Of a stretch of 36,855 nucleotides of DNA, positions 16,806-24,865 are shown one piece after another. A program made the translations under genes and the position numbers. The DNA is from Holophagales bacterium UBA5066 (GTDB lineage Bacteria; Acidobacteriota; Thermoanaerobaculia; UBA5066): NCBI GenBank assembly GCA_002414905.1, contig DIAY01000109.1:1-36855 (forward strand). The letters run 5' to 3'. Under the pieces are notes generated by a model, which was not told where the DNA came from, did not search any database, and saw only the letters and a program-made list of their open reading frames with translations. Position 1 is the stretch's first letter. Every line of letters starts with the position of its first letter.

Positions 16806-17089
16806 CACGCCCGCCCCAGGAGGCGCCGCAGGGCCTGGGCCGCCTTCCAGACGGCGGAGTTGTGGATCGCCGCGACGTAGGCCTCGCGCTGGGCAAGGGC
16901 CGTTCTGAGGTTGGCCCGCTCGGCCTCCGCGGCGGCGAGGTGCGCGTCGAGCCGCCGCCTCTCTTCCTCCGTCCGGCGAAGCATCTCCCGGGAGAGGGTC
17001 AGCTCGTACTCGAGCTCCTCGATGCGTGCCTGCGGGGCGAGGGCCGGACGGGTTGCGCGGGGGACGGATTCCGGGATGGTGGCTGGCAC
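16802..17089 (-). CDS. Short coiled-coil protein with a C-terminal Trp/Arg-rich tail
   Basis: The product has 95 residues from GTG 17089. Residues about 22-70 form a heptad-rich coiled coil (RIEELEYELTLSREMLRR, EEERRRLDAHLAAAEAERANL). The tail, HNSAVWKAAQALRRLLGR, is an amphipathic basic segment of a type often seen at the ends of methyltransferases and glycosyltransferases in polysaccharide loci, where it may bind the membrane. It is the first gene of the minus-strand operon, 73 bases from the divergent methyltransferase gene. A perfect TATAAT lies nine bases before the start, so the mRNA may be leaderless. A possible chain-length or scaffold function is inference. Confidence 0.75.
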   Translation of the reverse strand: MPATIPESVPRATRPALAPQARIEELEYELTLSREMLRRTEEERRRLDAHLAAAEAERANLRTALAQREAYVAAIHNSAVWKAAQALRRLLGRAW

Positions 17090-17097
17090 GACGGCGG

Positions 17098-17103
17098 ATT
17101 ATA
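17098..17103 (-). promoter_or_regulatory. Putative -10 element of the minus-strand glycan operon
   Basis: TATAAT reads on the minus strand in the 73-base divergent gap, eight bases ahead of GTG 17089. No convincing -35 hexamer lies 16-18 bases upstream. The distance would put the transcript start almost at the start codon, giving a leaderless message. Confidence 0.4.
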
Positions 17104-17162
17104 GGGAGCCGCGGCCGCGCGGGGCGGAGGGACCGGGACAGACAGGAACTAGACTCCCGGGG

Positions 17163-18581
17163 GTGACGAAAAGAGAGGACCACGACGCGCCGTCCGCCAG
17201 CCTTCTCGGCTCGGCCATGAAGGCATGGAGTCTTCCCGGGGCAGGCGACCGGGGAATAGTTACAGACTCGCTCCGAGCCCTCACCCTGGAGGCGAGGAGG
17301 GGAAAGCCCGCCTTCGACGTGGCTCTGCGGCGGTCGGCCAGCGCCCTTCTCCAGTATCTCCTGAGCTTCCAGCTCGAAAGTACGGCACCGGAGTTCACGC
17401 GCACCTATGTCGGCGATGCCTTCGCCCGCTTCCTGAACACGCTCGATCTCATCCCGTTCCCGCTCCAGGGCCGGGTCCTGGAGATCGGCTCGAACCCGTT
17501 CTTCTTCCACCTTCTCCTGAAGAAGCTCTTCCCGGCGTGTGAGCTGGAGGGCTGTAATTTCTTCGACAGAAACGTCTTCTCGACGGACGTCTCGCGCGAG
17601 ACCCATCGGATCGCGAGCGGCTTGATGGGGGAGGAGTTCGTCTTTGACCACGTCACGTTCAACCTCGAGACGGTCCATCCCTACCCGTTCGACCCCGGCC
17701 GATTCGACCTCGTCCTCTTCTGCGAGACCTTCGAGCATTTGGCGGTCGACCCCCTGGGCGTCTTCCGCGGCCTTCGCAGGCTGATCAGGCCGGGCGGCCA
17801 TCTCCTCGTGACTCTCCCGAACGCCGTTCGCCTGACGAACGTGGCCGCCATGCTCGCAGGCCGGAACTTTTTCGACGTCTTCAGTGTCGAGAACGGCATT
17901 CACGGCCGGCACAACCGGGAGTACACGCTCGCCGAGATGGTCTCGCTGCTCGAGCACGATGGCTTCGAGATCGTCCGGGCCGAGACGAGGGACCGGTTCG
18001 ACTACCGCTCGGTGCCGATCAGCGCCGTCGACTACTCGGGACCGTCCGCTCTGCTCCCGTTCGACCCGGCCGACCTCCTCCGCCAGGTTCGGAAGGCGGG
18101 TGGAAGCACGGAGCACCGGGGCGACAACCTCTACCTGCTCGCACGAAAGCCGCTCGCCCCCCGAAAGGCTCAGGCCACAGTCGTAGAGCGCCGCAGCCAG
18201 TGGCGTCCCGCGCGGTCCCGCACCGCCGATTCCGACCGTCTCGTCCTCTTCGTCGACGAGTGCCGGAGAGAAGCCGGACGCCTGGAGCTGACGGGCTGGG
18301 CGTTTCTCACGGACGACGTCGGGCTCGAACCCATGCCGATCTGGGCCGTGCTCGAGGGTCCTGCCGGGACCTTTGAGGCGGCCTGCGAAGCGATGCAGCG
18401 AACCGACGTGGCCGAACGGCACGGCCTCGAGCATTCCGAAGCCGGCTTCTCCCTCAGTATCCCGACGACAAACCTCCCGAGAGGCCGCTACGACCTGCTC
18501 CTCAGGCTGGACCGGCCGGGCGGGAGCTCGGTCGAAAAGCGTCTCGGCATCGTGGTCGCCGTCGGCCCACCCGAAACCTGA
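17163..18581 (+). CDS. SAM-dependent methyltransferase with extra C-terminal beta domain
   Basis: The product has 472 residues from GTG 17163; ATG 17217 is an alternative start and neither ribosome site is strong. The SAM-binding motif VLEIGSNPFFFHLLL is near residue 105, then an LVLFCETFEHLAVDPLG segment and RPGGHLLVTLPNAVRL: a class I fold. NGIHGRHNREYTLAEM is typical of methyltransferases in O-antigen loci. Residues about 360-472 form a second domain (DSDRLVLFVDECR, LELTGWAFL, RTDVAERHGLEHSEAGFSLSIP, RYDLLLRLDRPGG), a beta-sandwich-like module also seen attached to glycosyltransferases and perhaps binding sugar. First gene of the plus-strand export operon; it may methylate the growing glycan or its end before export. 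Confidence 0.85.
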   Translation: MTKREDHDAPSASLLGSAMKAWSLPGAGDRGIVTDSLRALTLEARRGKPAFDVALRRSASALLQYLLSFQLESTAPEFTRTYVGDAFARFLNTLDLIPFPLQGRVLEIGSNPFFFHLLLKKLFPACELEGCNFFDRNVFSTDVSRETHRIASGLMGEEFVFDHVTFNLETVHPYPFDPGRFDLVLFCETFEHLAVDPLGVFRGLRRLIRPGGHLLVTLPNAVRLTNVAAMLAGRNFFDVFSVENGIHGRHNREYTLAEMVSLLEHDGFEIVRAETRDRFDYRSVPISAVDYSGPSALLPFDPADLLRQVRKAGGSTEHRGDNLYLLARKPLAPRKAQATVVERRSQWRPARSRTADSDRLVLFVDECRREAGRLELTGWAFLTDDVGLEPMPIWAVLEGPAGTFEAACEAMQRTDVAERHGLEHSEAGFSLSIPTTNLPRGRYDLLLRLDRPGGSSVEKRLGIVVAVGPPET

Positions 18582-18637
18582 GCCGCGCCTTCCTCCCGGC
18601 TAGGTCCGGATGTAGCCCTCCTTCTCGAGGTGGAGGC

Positions 18638-18643
18638 TAGAAT
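18638..18643 (+). promoter_or_regulatory. Possible -10 element before the ABC exporter
   Basis: TAGAAT lies 23 bases before ATG 18667 in the 85-base gap after the methyltransferase gene. The same hexamer sits in short gaps before 28877 and 36395. No -35 match was seen, so this rests on the recurrence only. GAAGGA just before 18667 is the ribosome site. Confidence 0.33.
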
Positions 18644-18666
18644 CGACGCCTCGCCCGAAGGACGTC

Positions 18667-19491
18667 ATGCCCGAGCCTGCCGAACTCTACGATTCCGCCT
18701 CCCGCCCGAACCGGCTCGTCGAGGAGGCCCGGGAGCTTTGGCGGTTCCGGCACCTCGTGCGCGAGCTCGTTGTCCGCGACGTCACGGTCCGCTACAAGCG
18801 TTCGTTCCTCGGTATCGGGTGGACCCTCCTCGGGCCCCTGCTCCAGATGGTCGCCCTGACGATCGCCTTTTCCGCGATCCTCCGGGTCCAGATCGCGAAC
18901 TATCCCGTCTATTTCCTCGCGGGGTCCCTGTTCTGGAATTTCTTTGCGCAGGCCACCGGTCACGCCGCCAACCTCACGACCGACGCACTGGAGATGGCCA
19001 AGCGGGTCTACCTGCCGCGCTCGGCCTTCGTCGCCTCGGCGATCGGCGTGGCGCTCGTGAATCTCATCCTGAGCCTCGTCCCGCTCCTCCTGATCGCGCT
19101 GGCGACGGGACTGCCGCCGGGGCTCACGTGGCTCTTCCTCCCCGTGTCGATCGTCGTCGGCGTCGCGTTCACGGCCGGAGTCGGGCTCGTCGTCTTCACC
19201 CTCGCCTGCCGTTTCGTCGATGTGAGGGATACCTACATCGTCCTGCTGCAGCCCTGGTTCTTCCTCACCCCGATCCTCTACCCGAAGGAGATCGTCCCGG
19301 AGCGATTCCAGGTTCTCGTTCGCTACAACCCGATGACCTACCTCATCGAGGTCTTCCGGGCTCCGATCTACGACGGCTGGCTTCCCGGGTGGAAGACGGT
19401 CCTCTTCTCGATCCTCGCGGCGGTCACGAGCCTTGCCGTGGGGTGGTGGTTCTACACGTCCCGGATTGACGACTATGCGTCCCGCAGCTGA
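18667..19491 (+). CDS. wzm: ABC-2 type polysaccharide export permease (Wzm-like)
   Basis: The product has 274 residues, the usual length for Wzm/KpsM-type permeases. A cytoplasmic N-terminal part (LVEEARELWRFRHLVRELVVRD) leads into the coupling helix VRYKRSFLGIGWTLLGPL, a hallmark of the family. Six hydrophobic segments follow, with the QPWFFLTPILYP re-entrant motif and YNPMTYLIEVFR near the end. It forms the inner-membrane pore that exports a finished lipid-linked glycan, working with the ATPase encoded by the next gene, which overlaps it by 17 bases. ATG 18667 follows GAAGGA. Together with the glycosyltransferases downstream it indicates ABC-dependent O-antigen or capsule-like export. Confidence 0.95.
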   Translation: MPEPAELYDSASRPNRLVEEARELWRFRHLVRELVVRDVTVRYKRSFLGIGWTLLGPLLQMVALTIAFSAILRVQIANYPVYFLAGSLFWNFFAQATGHAANLTTDALEMAKRVYLPRSAFVASAIGVALVNLILSLVPLLLIALATGLPPGLTWLFLPVSIVVGVAFTAGVGLVVFTLACRFVDVRDTYIVLLQPWFFLTPILYPKEIVPERFQVLVRYNPMTYLIEVFRAPIYDGWLPGWKTVLFSILAAVTSLAVGWWFYTSRIDDYASRS

Positions 19492-20341
19492 CGAGACGTC
19501 CCCGGCGATCCATCTCGACCGGGTATGTGTGCGCTACCACGTCCCCCGCGAGGTGGTGGCATCCTTGAAGGAATACGCGATCCGGAGGCTCTCCGGAAGG
19601 GTCGGCCACGACGAGTTCGTGGGCCTTCGTGATGTGAGCCTCGTGATCCGGGCCGGGGAGCGGGTCGGAATCATCGGAGGGAACGGAGCGGGAAAGAGCA
19701 CTCTTCTGAGAGTGATCGCGCGGGTGAGGCGGCCGACCGAAGGGCGAGTCGTCGTCCGCGGCCGTGTGGCTCCGCTCCTGGAGCTCGGCCTGGGCTTTCA
19801 CGCGGAGTTGACGGGCAGGGAGAACGTGATCCTCCAGGGGACGCTCCTCGGGCTGTCGAGGTGCGAGATGGTGGCGCGGATGCCGTCGATCACCGCGTTT
19901 GCCGAGATCGAGGGGTTTCTCGACGCGCCGATCCGCAACTACTCGACGGGAATGTCCGCCCGCCTCGCCTTCGCGGTCGCGACGGACGTCGATCCCGACG
20001 TGCTTCTCGTCGACGAGGCGCTGGCCGTCGGGGACGAGCGCTTCAAGGCGCGCTGCCACGAGCGGATGAACCAGTTCCGCGAACGGGGGAAGACGTTCCT
20101 GCTCGTCTCCCATTCCCTCGAGGAGGTGGTCGAGACCTGCCAGCGGGCGGTCTGGATCGCGGACGGCCGAGTGATGAGAGACGGACCCGCCAGGGAGGTC
20201 TGCCGCGAATATCTGGAGTGGTCGCGCAGCGGAGGCCCGCCACCTGCCGGAGAGGTCAGGGAGTCCGCGCCCCCTCCCGAACGGACGGAAGGTCCTCCCG
20301 GCGCCCACGGGATCCCCCACAGAACTACACTCCCCGGGTAA
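19475..20341 (+). CDS. wzt: ABC transporter ATPase for polysaccharide export (short Wzt-like)
   Basis: The product has 288 residues from ATG 19475; an earlier GTG-type start would overlap the permease further. Walker A is GGNGAGKST, the signature is YSTGMSARLAFA, Walker B is VLLVDEALAVGD, and the switch His is in LVSHSLEE. The ELGLGFHAELTGRENV segment is characteristic of the Wzt/TagH/KpsT group. It ends soon after the nucleotide-binding domain with a Pro-rich tail of about 40 residues (PPPAGEV to the stop). The C-terminal carbohydrate-binding domain of long Wzt proteins, which reads a terminal cap on the glycan, is missing. Substrate choice must therefore come from the permease or from another protein. 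Confidence 0.94.
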   Translation: MRPAADETSPAIHLDRVCVRYHVPREVVASLKEYAIRRLSGRVGHDEFVGLRDVSLVIRAGERVGIIGGNGAGKSTLLRVIARVRRPTEGRVVVRGRVAPLLELGLGFHAELTGRENVILQGTLLGLSRCEMVARMPSITAFAEIEGFLDAPIRNYSTGMSARLAFAVATDVDPDVLLVDEALAVGDERFKARCHERMNQFRERGKTFLLVSHSLEEVVETCQRAVWIADGRVMRDGPAREVCREYLEWSRSGGPPPAGEVRESAPPPERTEGPPGAHGIPHRTTLPG

Positions 20342-20363
20342 CGGGCCCTCGGGACCAGGACTC

Positions 20364-21362
20364 ATGAAACGCACGCTCATCACCGGCATCACGGGCCAGG
20401 ACGGCTCTTACCTCGCGGAATCGCTCCTCGCGGAGGGATACGAGGTGCACGGCCTGGTAAGGCAGGCGAGTCTCATGCAGCGGAGTCGCCTCGACTCACT
20501 GCCCTCCTGCTCGGCGGCCCGCGCCGAGGGGCGGTTGAAGCTCCACTATGCCGACCTGACCGACTCGTCGAGCCTGCAGTGGCTCGTGAGGCAGGTGCAG
20601 CCCGGTGAGATCTTCCACCTCGCCGGGCAGAGCCACGTGAAGGTTTCGTTCGACCTGCCGGAGTACACGGCCGAGACGACCGGTCTCGGTACGCTGAGGC
20701 TTCTCGAGGCGATGCGGCAGAACGTTCCCGAGGCCCGATTCTTCCTCGCGGCCACGAGCGAGATCTTCGGCGAGCCGTCGGAGAGCCCGCAGAGCGAGAC
20801 GACGCCGGTCGGGCCGATCAACCCTTACGCCGCCGCCAAGCTCTACGCCCTGAACCTGGTCCGCGTTTACAGGAAAGCCTACGGGCTTTTCGCATGTGCC
20901 GGGATCCTCTTCAACCACGAGAGCCCGCGTCGCGGTGAGAACTACGTGACGAGGAAGATCGCCCGCGGGGCCGCCCGGATCGAGAAGGGGCTGGAGCGGG
21001 AGCTGCGCCTCGGCACGCTGACGCCCCGGCGCGACTGGGGCTGGGCGCCGGACACCGTCGAAGGGATGCGCGCGATCCTCGGCGCGAGCCGGCCGGCCGA
21101 CTACGTCCTCGCCACGGGCGAGACGCACTCGGTCGGCGAGTTCTGCGAGCTCGCTTTCCGCGCGGTCGGGCTCGACTACCGGGACCACGTCGTCCTCGAC
21201 CCGGAGTACGCACGGCCGATCGACATCACCGAGACGCGGGGCGACGCGGGGAAGGCGGCCCGCGAGCTCGGGTGGCGGCCGCGGACGCCGTTCCCGGATC
21301 TGGTGCGCCGGATGGTGGAAGCGGAACGGGCGGCCCTGGAGGAACGGGCCTCGGTCGAGTGA
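20364..21362 (+). CDS. gmd: GDP-mannose 4,6-dehydratase
   Basis: The product has 332 residues, slightly short for the family. It is an extended short-chain dehydrogenase: the NADP site TGITGQDGSYLAE is at residues 7-19, HYADLTDSSSL follows, and FHLAGQSHVKVSFDLPEYTA is the substrate-side motif. The catalytic TSEIFGE (Thr/Ser and Glu) precedes PYAAAKLYA, which holds the Tyr-x-x-x-Lys pair. FNHESPRRGENYVTRKI and GTLTPRRDWGWAPDTVEGM are close to the Gmd consensus. It converts GDP-D-mannose to GDP-4-keto-6-deoxymannose, the precursor of GDP-fucose, GDP-rhamnose and GDP-perosamine. The second-step reductase or aminotransferase is not in this window. Sits between the exporter and glycosyltransferases, so the glycan probably holds such a sugar. 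Confidence 0.95.
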   Translation: MKRTLITGITGQDGSYLAESLLAEGYEVHGLVRQASLMQRSRLDSLPSCSAARAEGRLKLHYADLTDSSSLQWLVRQVQPGEIFHLAGQSHVKVSFDLPEYTAETTGLGTLRLLEAMRQNVPEARFFLAATSEIFGEPSESPQSETTPVGPINPYAAAKLYALNLVRVYRKAYGLFACAGILFNHESPRRGENYVTRKIARGAARIEKGLERELRLGTLTPRRDWGWAPDTVEGMRAILGASRPADYVLATGETHSVGEFCELAFRAVGLDYRDHVVLDPEYARPIDITETRGDAGKAARELGWRPRTPFPDLVRRMVEAERAALEERASVE

Positions 21363-21366
21363 GCCG

Positions 21367-23460
21367 GTGGCGACCGTCGTCCTCCCGGTCTGGGGCCCCT
21401 CGCCCGACCTCGAACGCTGCCTCGATTCCGTGGCGAGGTTCACCGACCTCGGGCGCCACCTGCTCGTCGTGGTGGGAGACGGGCCGCTCGAGCCCGGTCC
21501 CGAAGCCCTCGTCGCGCAGCTCGTCGTAGCGCAGCCCGGAGCCGTGAGGCTTCTGGCCAGGCCTGTGCGGGGCGGCTACCCGGTGGCCGCGAACGCCGGG
21601 ATGCGCGAGGCCCGGGGAGACGTCGTCCTCCTCAACAGCGACACGGAGGTGTCGGAAGGGTGGCTGGAGAAGCTGAGGGAGGCCGCCCGCCGTCGCCCCG
21701 GCGTGGCGTCGGTGACACCGTTCTCGAACAACGCCACGCTCTGCTCGCTCCCGCGGCCGTTTGCCGAGAACGCGATCCCCGCGGGACACACCGTAGCCAC
21801 GTTCGCGCGGCTCGTGGAGGAGCGGTCGCGGAGGCTCTCGCCTCAGATCCCTACCGGGGTCGGTTTCTGTCTCTACCTGCCGAGGGACGTGCTCGACGAA
21901 GTGGGTCTTTTCGACGAGGGTGGCTTCGGCACCGGCTACGGCGAGGAGGTCGACTGGTGTCTCCGCGCCTCGGCGAGAGGCTACTCACACGTCCTCGACG
22001 ACGCGACGTTCGTCTGGCACCGGGGAGGCGGAAGCTTCGGCCGGGAGGGGCTCGCGAGAGGGCGCCGGGCGGAGAGGATCCTCGCGAGGCGCTACCCCGG
22101 GTACCTTCGCCTCGTCGCGCGCTTCATGAAAGAAGATCCCCTCGGGCCTGTCCGCGAGAGGGTCCTCGATGGGCTCCGGCCGCCGCGGCGTAGCCCCGGA
22201 GCGGCTCCGGCGAGCGTCGTCCACCTCGTCCACGGCTGGCCGCCCTACGCGACCGGTGGGACGGAGGTCTTCGCCCGGACGATCGCCATCGCGCAGGCGG
22301 AGCACCGGGAGGTGGCGGTCTACGCCCGCGTCTCGGACCCGTCCCGGCCGAAGGGGAACGCGATCGAGCTGGCGGACCACGGCGTCCGCGTCCGGCTCGT
22401 CGTGAACGACTTCCTGCAGCGCGATCCCATCTCGCGCAACGCGCTCCACGACCACGCCTTCTCGGTCGACTTCGAACGCTTCCTCGAAGAGACGCGCCCC
22501 GGACTCCTCCACGTCCATCACCTCGCGGGGCACGCCGCATCGCTGCCGGCCCTGGCCCGGCGGCGTGGGATACCCGTCGTCTTCCAGCTTCAGGACTGGT
22601 GGCCGCTCTGTGCCCGCGTGAACCTCCTCCACGCGGACGGGAAGGCCTGTTCCGGTCCATCGCCGCTGAAGTGCGCGGCCTGCCGGCCGTTGACGGCACT
22701 GCCGCCGCGCGTCCTCACGAACCCGGCGCTCCACGCCTTGCGGGCGGCGCTGATGCGCCAGGCGCTCGAGGCCGACCGTTACATCGCGGGCTCGGACTTT
22801 CTCGCCCTCAGCTGGGCCCTTGCCGGCTGGCTCCCCGGCTCGGCGACGGTCGATGTCGTGCCGTATGGCAGCCCGTCGGCGGGGAGGTCCGTCCCTCCGG
22901 CGGTGGGGGCGCCGCGTCTTCCGCTCCGGTTCGGATACGTGGGTGCGTTGATGCCTCACAAGGGGGCGCACGTCGCGGTCGAGGCGTTTCGCGGAATCGG
23001 GCGCGAGGAGGCGGGCCTGCGGCTCTGGGGCGATCCGGTTCCCGACCCGGCATATGCCGAGAGGGTGAGGGCGGCGGCCCGGGAGACGGGTGTGCGGGTC
23101 GAGGGGGCGTTCGCAGAGGAGGAGAAGGAGCAGGTCTTCTCCGAGATCGACGTCCTCATCGTTCCGTCGGCAGGCCTCGAGTCGTACGGCATCGTCGTCG
23201 ACGAGGCGATGGCCCACGGTGTCCCGGTGATTGCGAGCCGGATCGGGGCGCTCGTCGAGCGCTTCGACGAAACCTGCGGCGCCTTTTTCCAGGCAGGGGA
23301 TGCGGCGGGCCTTCGGGAGGTCGTCCGGCGGCTCGTGGCGCGACCGGAGACGATCGCCCGGTGGCGACTGGCGATGCCGCCCGTGAGGACGATGGGAGAC
23401 GCTTCCAGGCGGATCGAGGAGATCTACGCAGGGCTTCTCGCCGGCGGAGCCGGCCGCTGA
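21367..23460 (+). CDS. Two-domain glycosyltransferase, GT2 fused to GT4
   Basis: The product has 697 residues from GTG 21367, four bases after the gmd stop. Residues 1-265 are a GT2 domain: ATVVLPVWGPSPDLERCLDS, a VVGDGPLEPG segment in place of the usual DDGS, a LLNSDTEVSEGWL metal site, and GTGYGEEVDWCLRASARGY. Residues about 280-690 are a GT4 domain: VVHLVHGWPPYATGGTEVFART, HVHHLAGHA, a QDWWPLCARVNLL segment followed by cysteines in ACSGPSPLKCAAC, FGYVGALMPHKG, and LESYGIVVDEAMAHGVPVIAS. The Cys cluster after QDWW is shared in outline with the next protein and could bind zinc. It is distinct in sequence from the 630-residue fusion on the other strand. Probably extends the exported glycan. 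Confidence 0.92.
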   Translation: MATVVLPVWGPSPDLERCLDSVARFTDLGRHLLVVVGDGPLEPGPEALVAQLVVAQPGAVRLLARPVRGGYPVAANAGMREARGDVVLLNSDTEVSEGWLEKLREAARRRPGVASVTPFSNNATLCSLPRPFAENAIPAGHTVATFARLVEERSRRLSPQIPTGVGFCLYLPRDVLDEVGLFDEGGFGTGYGEEVDWCLRASARGYSHVLDDATFVWHRGGGSFGREGLARGRRAERILARRYPGYLRLVARFMKEDPLGPVRERVLDGLRPPRRSPGAAPASVVHLVHGWPPYATGGTEVFARTIAIAQAEHREVAVYARVSDPSRPKGNAIELADHGVRVRLVVNDFLQRDPISRNALHDHAFSVDFERFLEETRPGLLHVHHLAGHAASLPALARRRGIPVVFQLQDWWPLCARVNLLHADGKACSGPSPLKCAACRPLTALPPRVLTNPALHALRAALMRQALEADRYIAGSDFLALSWALAGWLPGSATVDVVPYGSPSAGRSVPPAVGAPRLPLRFGYVGALMPHKGAHVAVEAFRGIGREEAGLRLWGDPVPDPAYAERVRAAARETGVRVEGAFAEEEKEQVFSEIDVLIVPSAGLESYGIVVDEAMAHGVPVIASRIGALVERFDETCGAFFQAGDAAGLREVVRRLVARPETIARWRLAMPPVRTMGDASRRIEEIYAGLLAGGAGR

Positions 23461-23461
23461 G

Positions 23462-24865
23462 ATGAGGTCAGCCCGCCTCGCCAGAGATCTCTTCCGGGCC
23501 GAGGGGTTTCGGGGACTGACCGAGAGGCTCGCCGACCGCTTCGAGGCCCTGCGCGAACGGATGCAGGAGCGAACCGTGACGCCCGCGAAGCTCGCCGAGG
23601 CGCTCGCTCCTGGTGGCGGAGCCCCGGTGCTCGACGTCCTCGCGACGCCTCTGGCTCCCCGTTTTGGCGGTGTGCCGGTCCAGCTCGCCGCGCGGCTTCC
23701 CGAGGAGCGGCGCTTCCGGACGACGGCGCTCCTCTCCCCCGAAGGGGGGCGCTGGACGCTCCGGGTTTCGGTCGGAGGGGAGAGGCTGCGGTCCCGCCTC
23801 GGACGGTTCGTCCCGGAGTCCGATCCCTCGCGCAGCCTCGGCGCCGCGCTGGAGAGCGTCGGCGAGGTGGCCGGGCTCGTGAGCGCCAGGATCGTCAATT
23901 TCGAAGGGGTTGCCGGATGGACCCCGTCGATGCTGCGGTCGTTCGCGAGAGGCTTCAGGGGAGGCCGCGGCGTCGTCCTTTCCCTGCACGACTTCGGTCT
24001 TTTCGGCCCGCGTCCGAACCTCCTCGAGGAACCGTTCGGGCGGTTCTGTGGCTACTCGCGGGATGCCGAGCGGTGCGGAGCCTGCCTCGCGTCGACCTGG
24101 GGCCTGCCCGTCGGATTTATCGAAGAATGGAGGAAGGCTTCGGCGGAGCTCCTGCCAATCGTTGCCGCGGTCGTCTACCCGTCGGAGTTCCTGCGGCGCC
24201 AGCACGGCGAGCTCTTTCCGGGGTCCACGCCTCGGCTCGAGAGCATCGTCGCACCGCCCGCGCCGGGAGTGGAGTGCCAGGAGGAGCCCCGCCCACCGCG
24301 GAGACGCTGGCGGGGCCGGGGTGACGCCGGGCCGATCCGCGTCGCCTTCGTTGGCGCCTATCGTCCGCACAAGGGAGCCCTCGTCTTCGAGGAGCTGCTT
24401 CGAAAGGACGCCGACCGGGCGGCACGGACCGTCCGATGGTCGATTCTCGGAAGCGGAGACCCGGCGCTGCTCCTCGAGGCGCGCCGGCTTGGGGCGCGCG
24501 TGGTCGGTCACTACAGGGCTGGAGGGCTCGTGCGCCGGCTTCTGAACGAAGAGATCGACCTGGCCCTGCTCCCGGCCCTCTGGCCCGAAACCTACGCGCT
24601 GACCCTGAGCGAGTGCCGCGCCGCAGGAGTACCGGTCATCGCCTTCGCGCTCGGGGCGATCGCCGAGCGCGTCCGGGCCGAGGGAGGGGGCATTCTCGTC
24701 CCGCCCGGGGACGGAGCAGCCGGGTTCGCCCAGGCCGTGGAGAAAGTCCGGACCGGCGTCCTCGAGATCCCGCCGTTCCACGCCGTCGAGTCGCTGGCCT
24801 CGGCGTTCCGGGCGGCATCGGCCAGAGAGGATCTCTACCGTAGACTTCTCGCCGAAGAACGGTGA
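23462..24865 (+). CDS. Family 4-like glycosyltransferase
   Basis: The product has 467 residues from ATG 23462, one base after the previous stop. The first 45 residues (RLARDLFRAEGFRGLTERLA) are helical and basic. The N-terminal Rossmann half has PLAPRFGGVPVQLAARL, the usual GGxxxQ acceptor-side loop, and then VVLSLHDFGLFGPRPNLL followed by a Cys-rich segment (FCGYSRDAERCGACL). The C-terminal half has VAFVGAYRPHKGALVFEEL, WSILGSGDP and ALLPALWPETYALTLSECRAAGVPVIA, which contains the E-x7-E donor-site motif. It belongs to the plus-strand glycan operon and probably adds one sugar in the cytoplasm. Donor and linkage cannot be told. Confidence 0.9.
   Translation: MRSARLARDLFRAEGFRGLTERLADRFEALRERMQERTVTPAKLAEALAPGGGAPVLDVLATPLAPRFGGVPVQLAARLPEERRFRTTALLSPEGGRWTLRVSVGGERLRSRLGRFVPESDPSRSLGAALESVGEVAGLVSARIVNFEGVAGWTPSMLRSFARGFRGGRGVVLSLHDFGLFGPRPNLLEEPFGRFCGYSRDAERCGACLASTWGLPVGFIEEWRKASAELLPIVAAVVYPSEFLRRQHGELFPGSTPRLESIVAPPAPGVECQEEPRPPRRRWRGRGDAGPIRVAFVGAYRPHKGALVFEELLRKDADRAARTVRWSILGSGDPALLLEARRLGARVVGHYRAGGLVRRLLNEEIDLALLPALWPETYALTLSECRAAGVPVIAFALGAIAERVRAEGGGILVPPGDGAAGFAQAVEKVRTGVLEIPPFHAVESLASAFRAASAREDLYRRLLAEER

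Noticed and set aside
16542..18434. 630-codon minus-strand frame
   Set aside because: Only its last 87 codons are real; the rest is the antisense of the methyltransferase gene.
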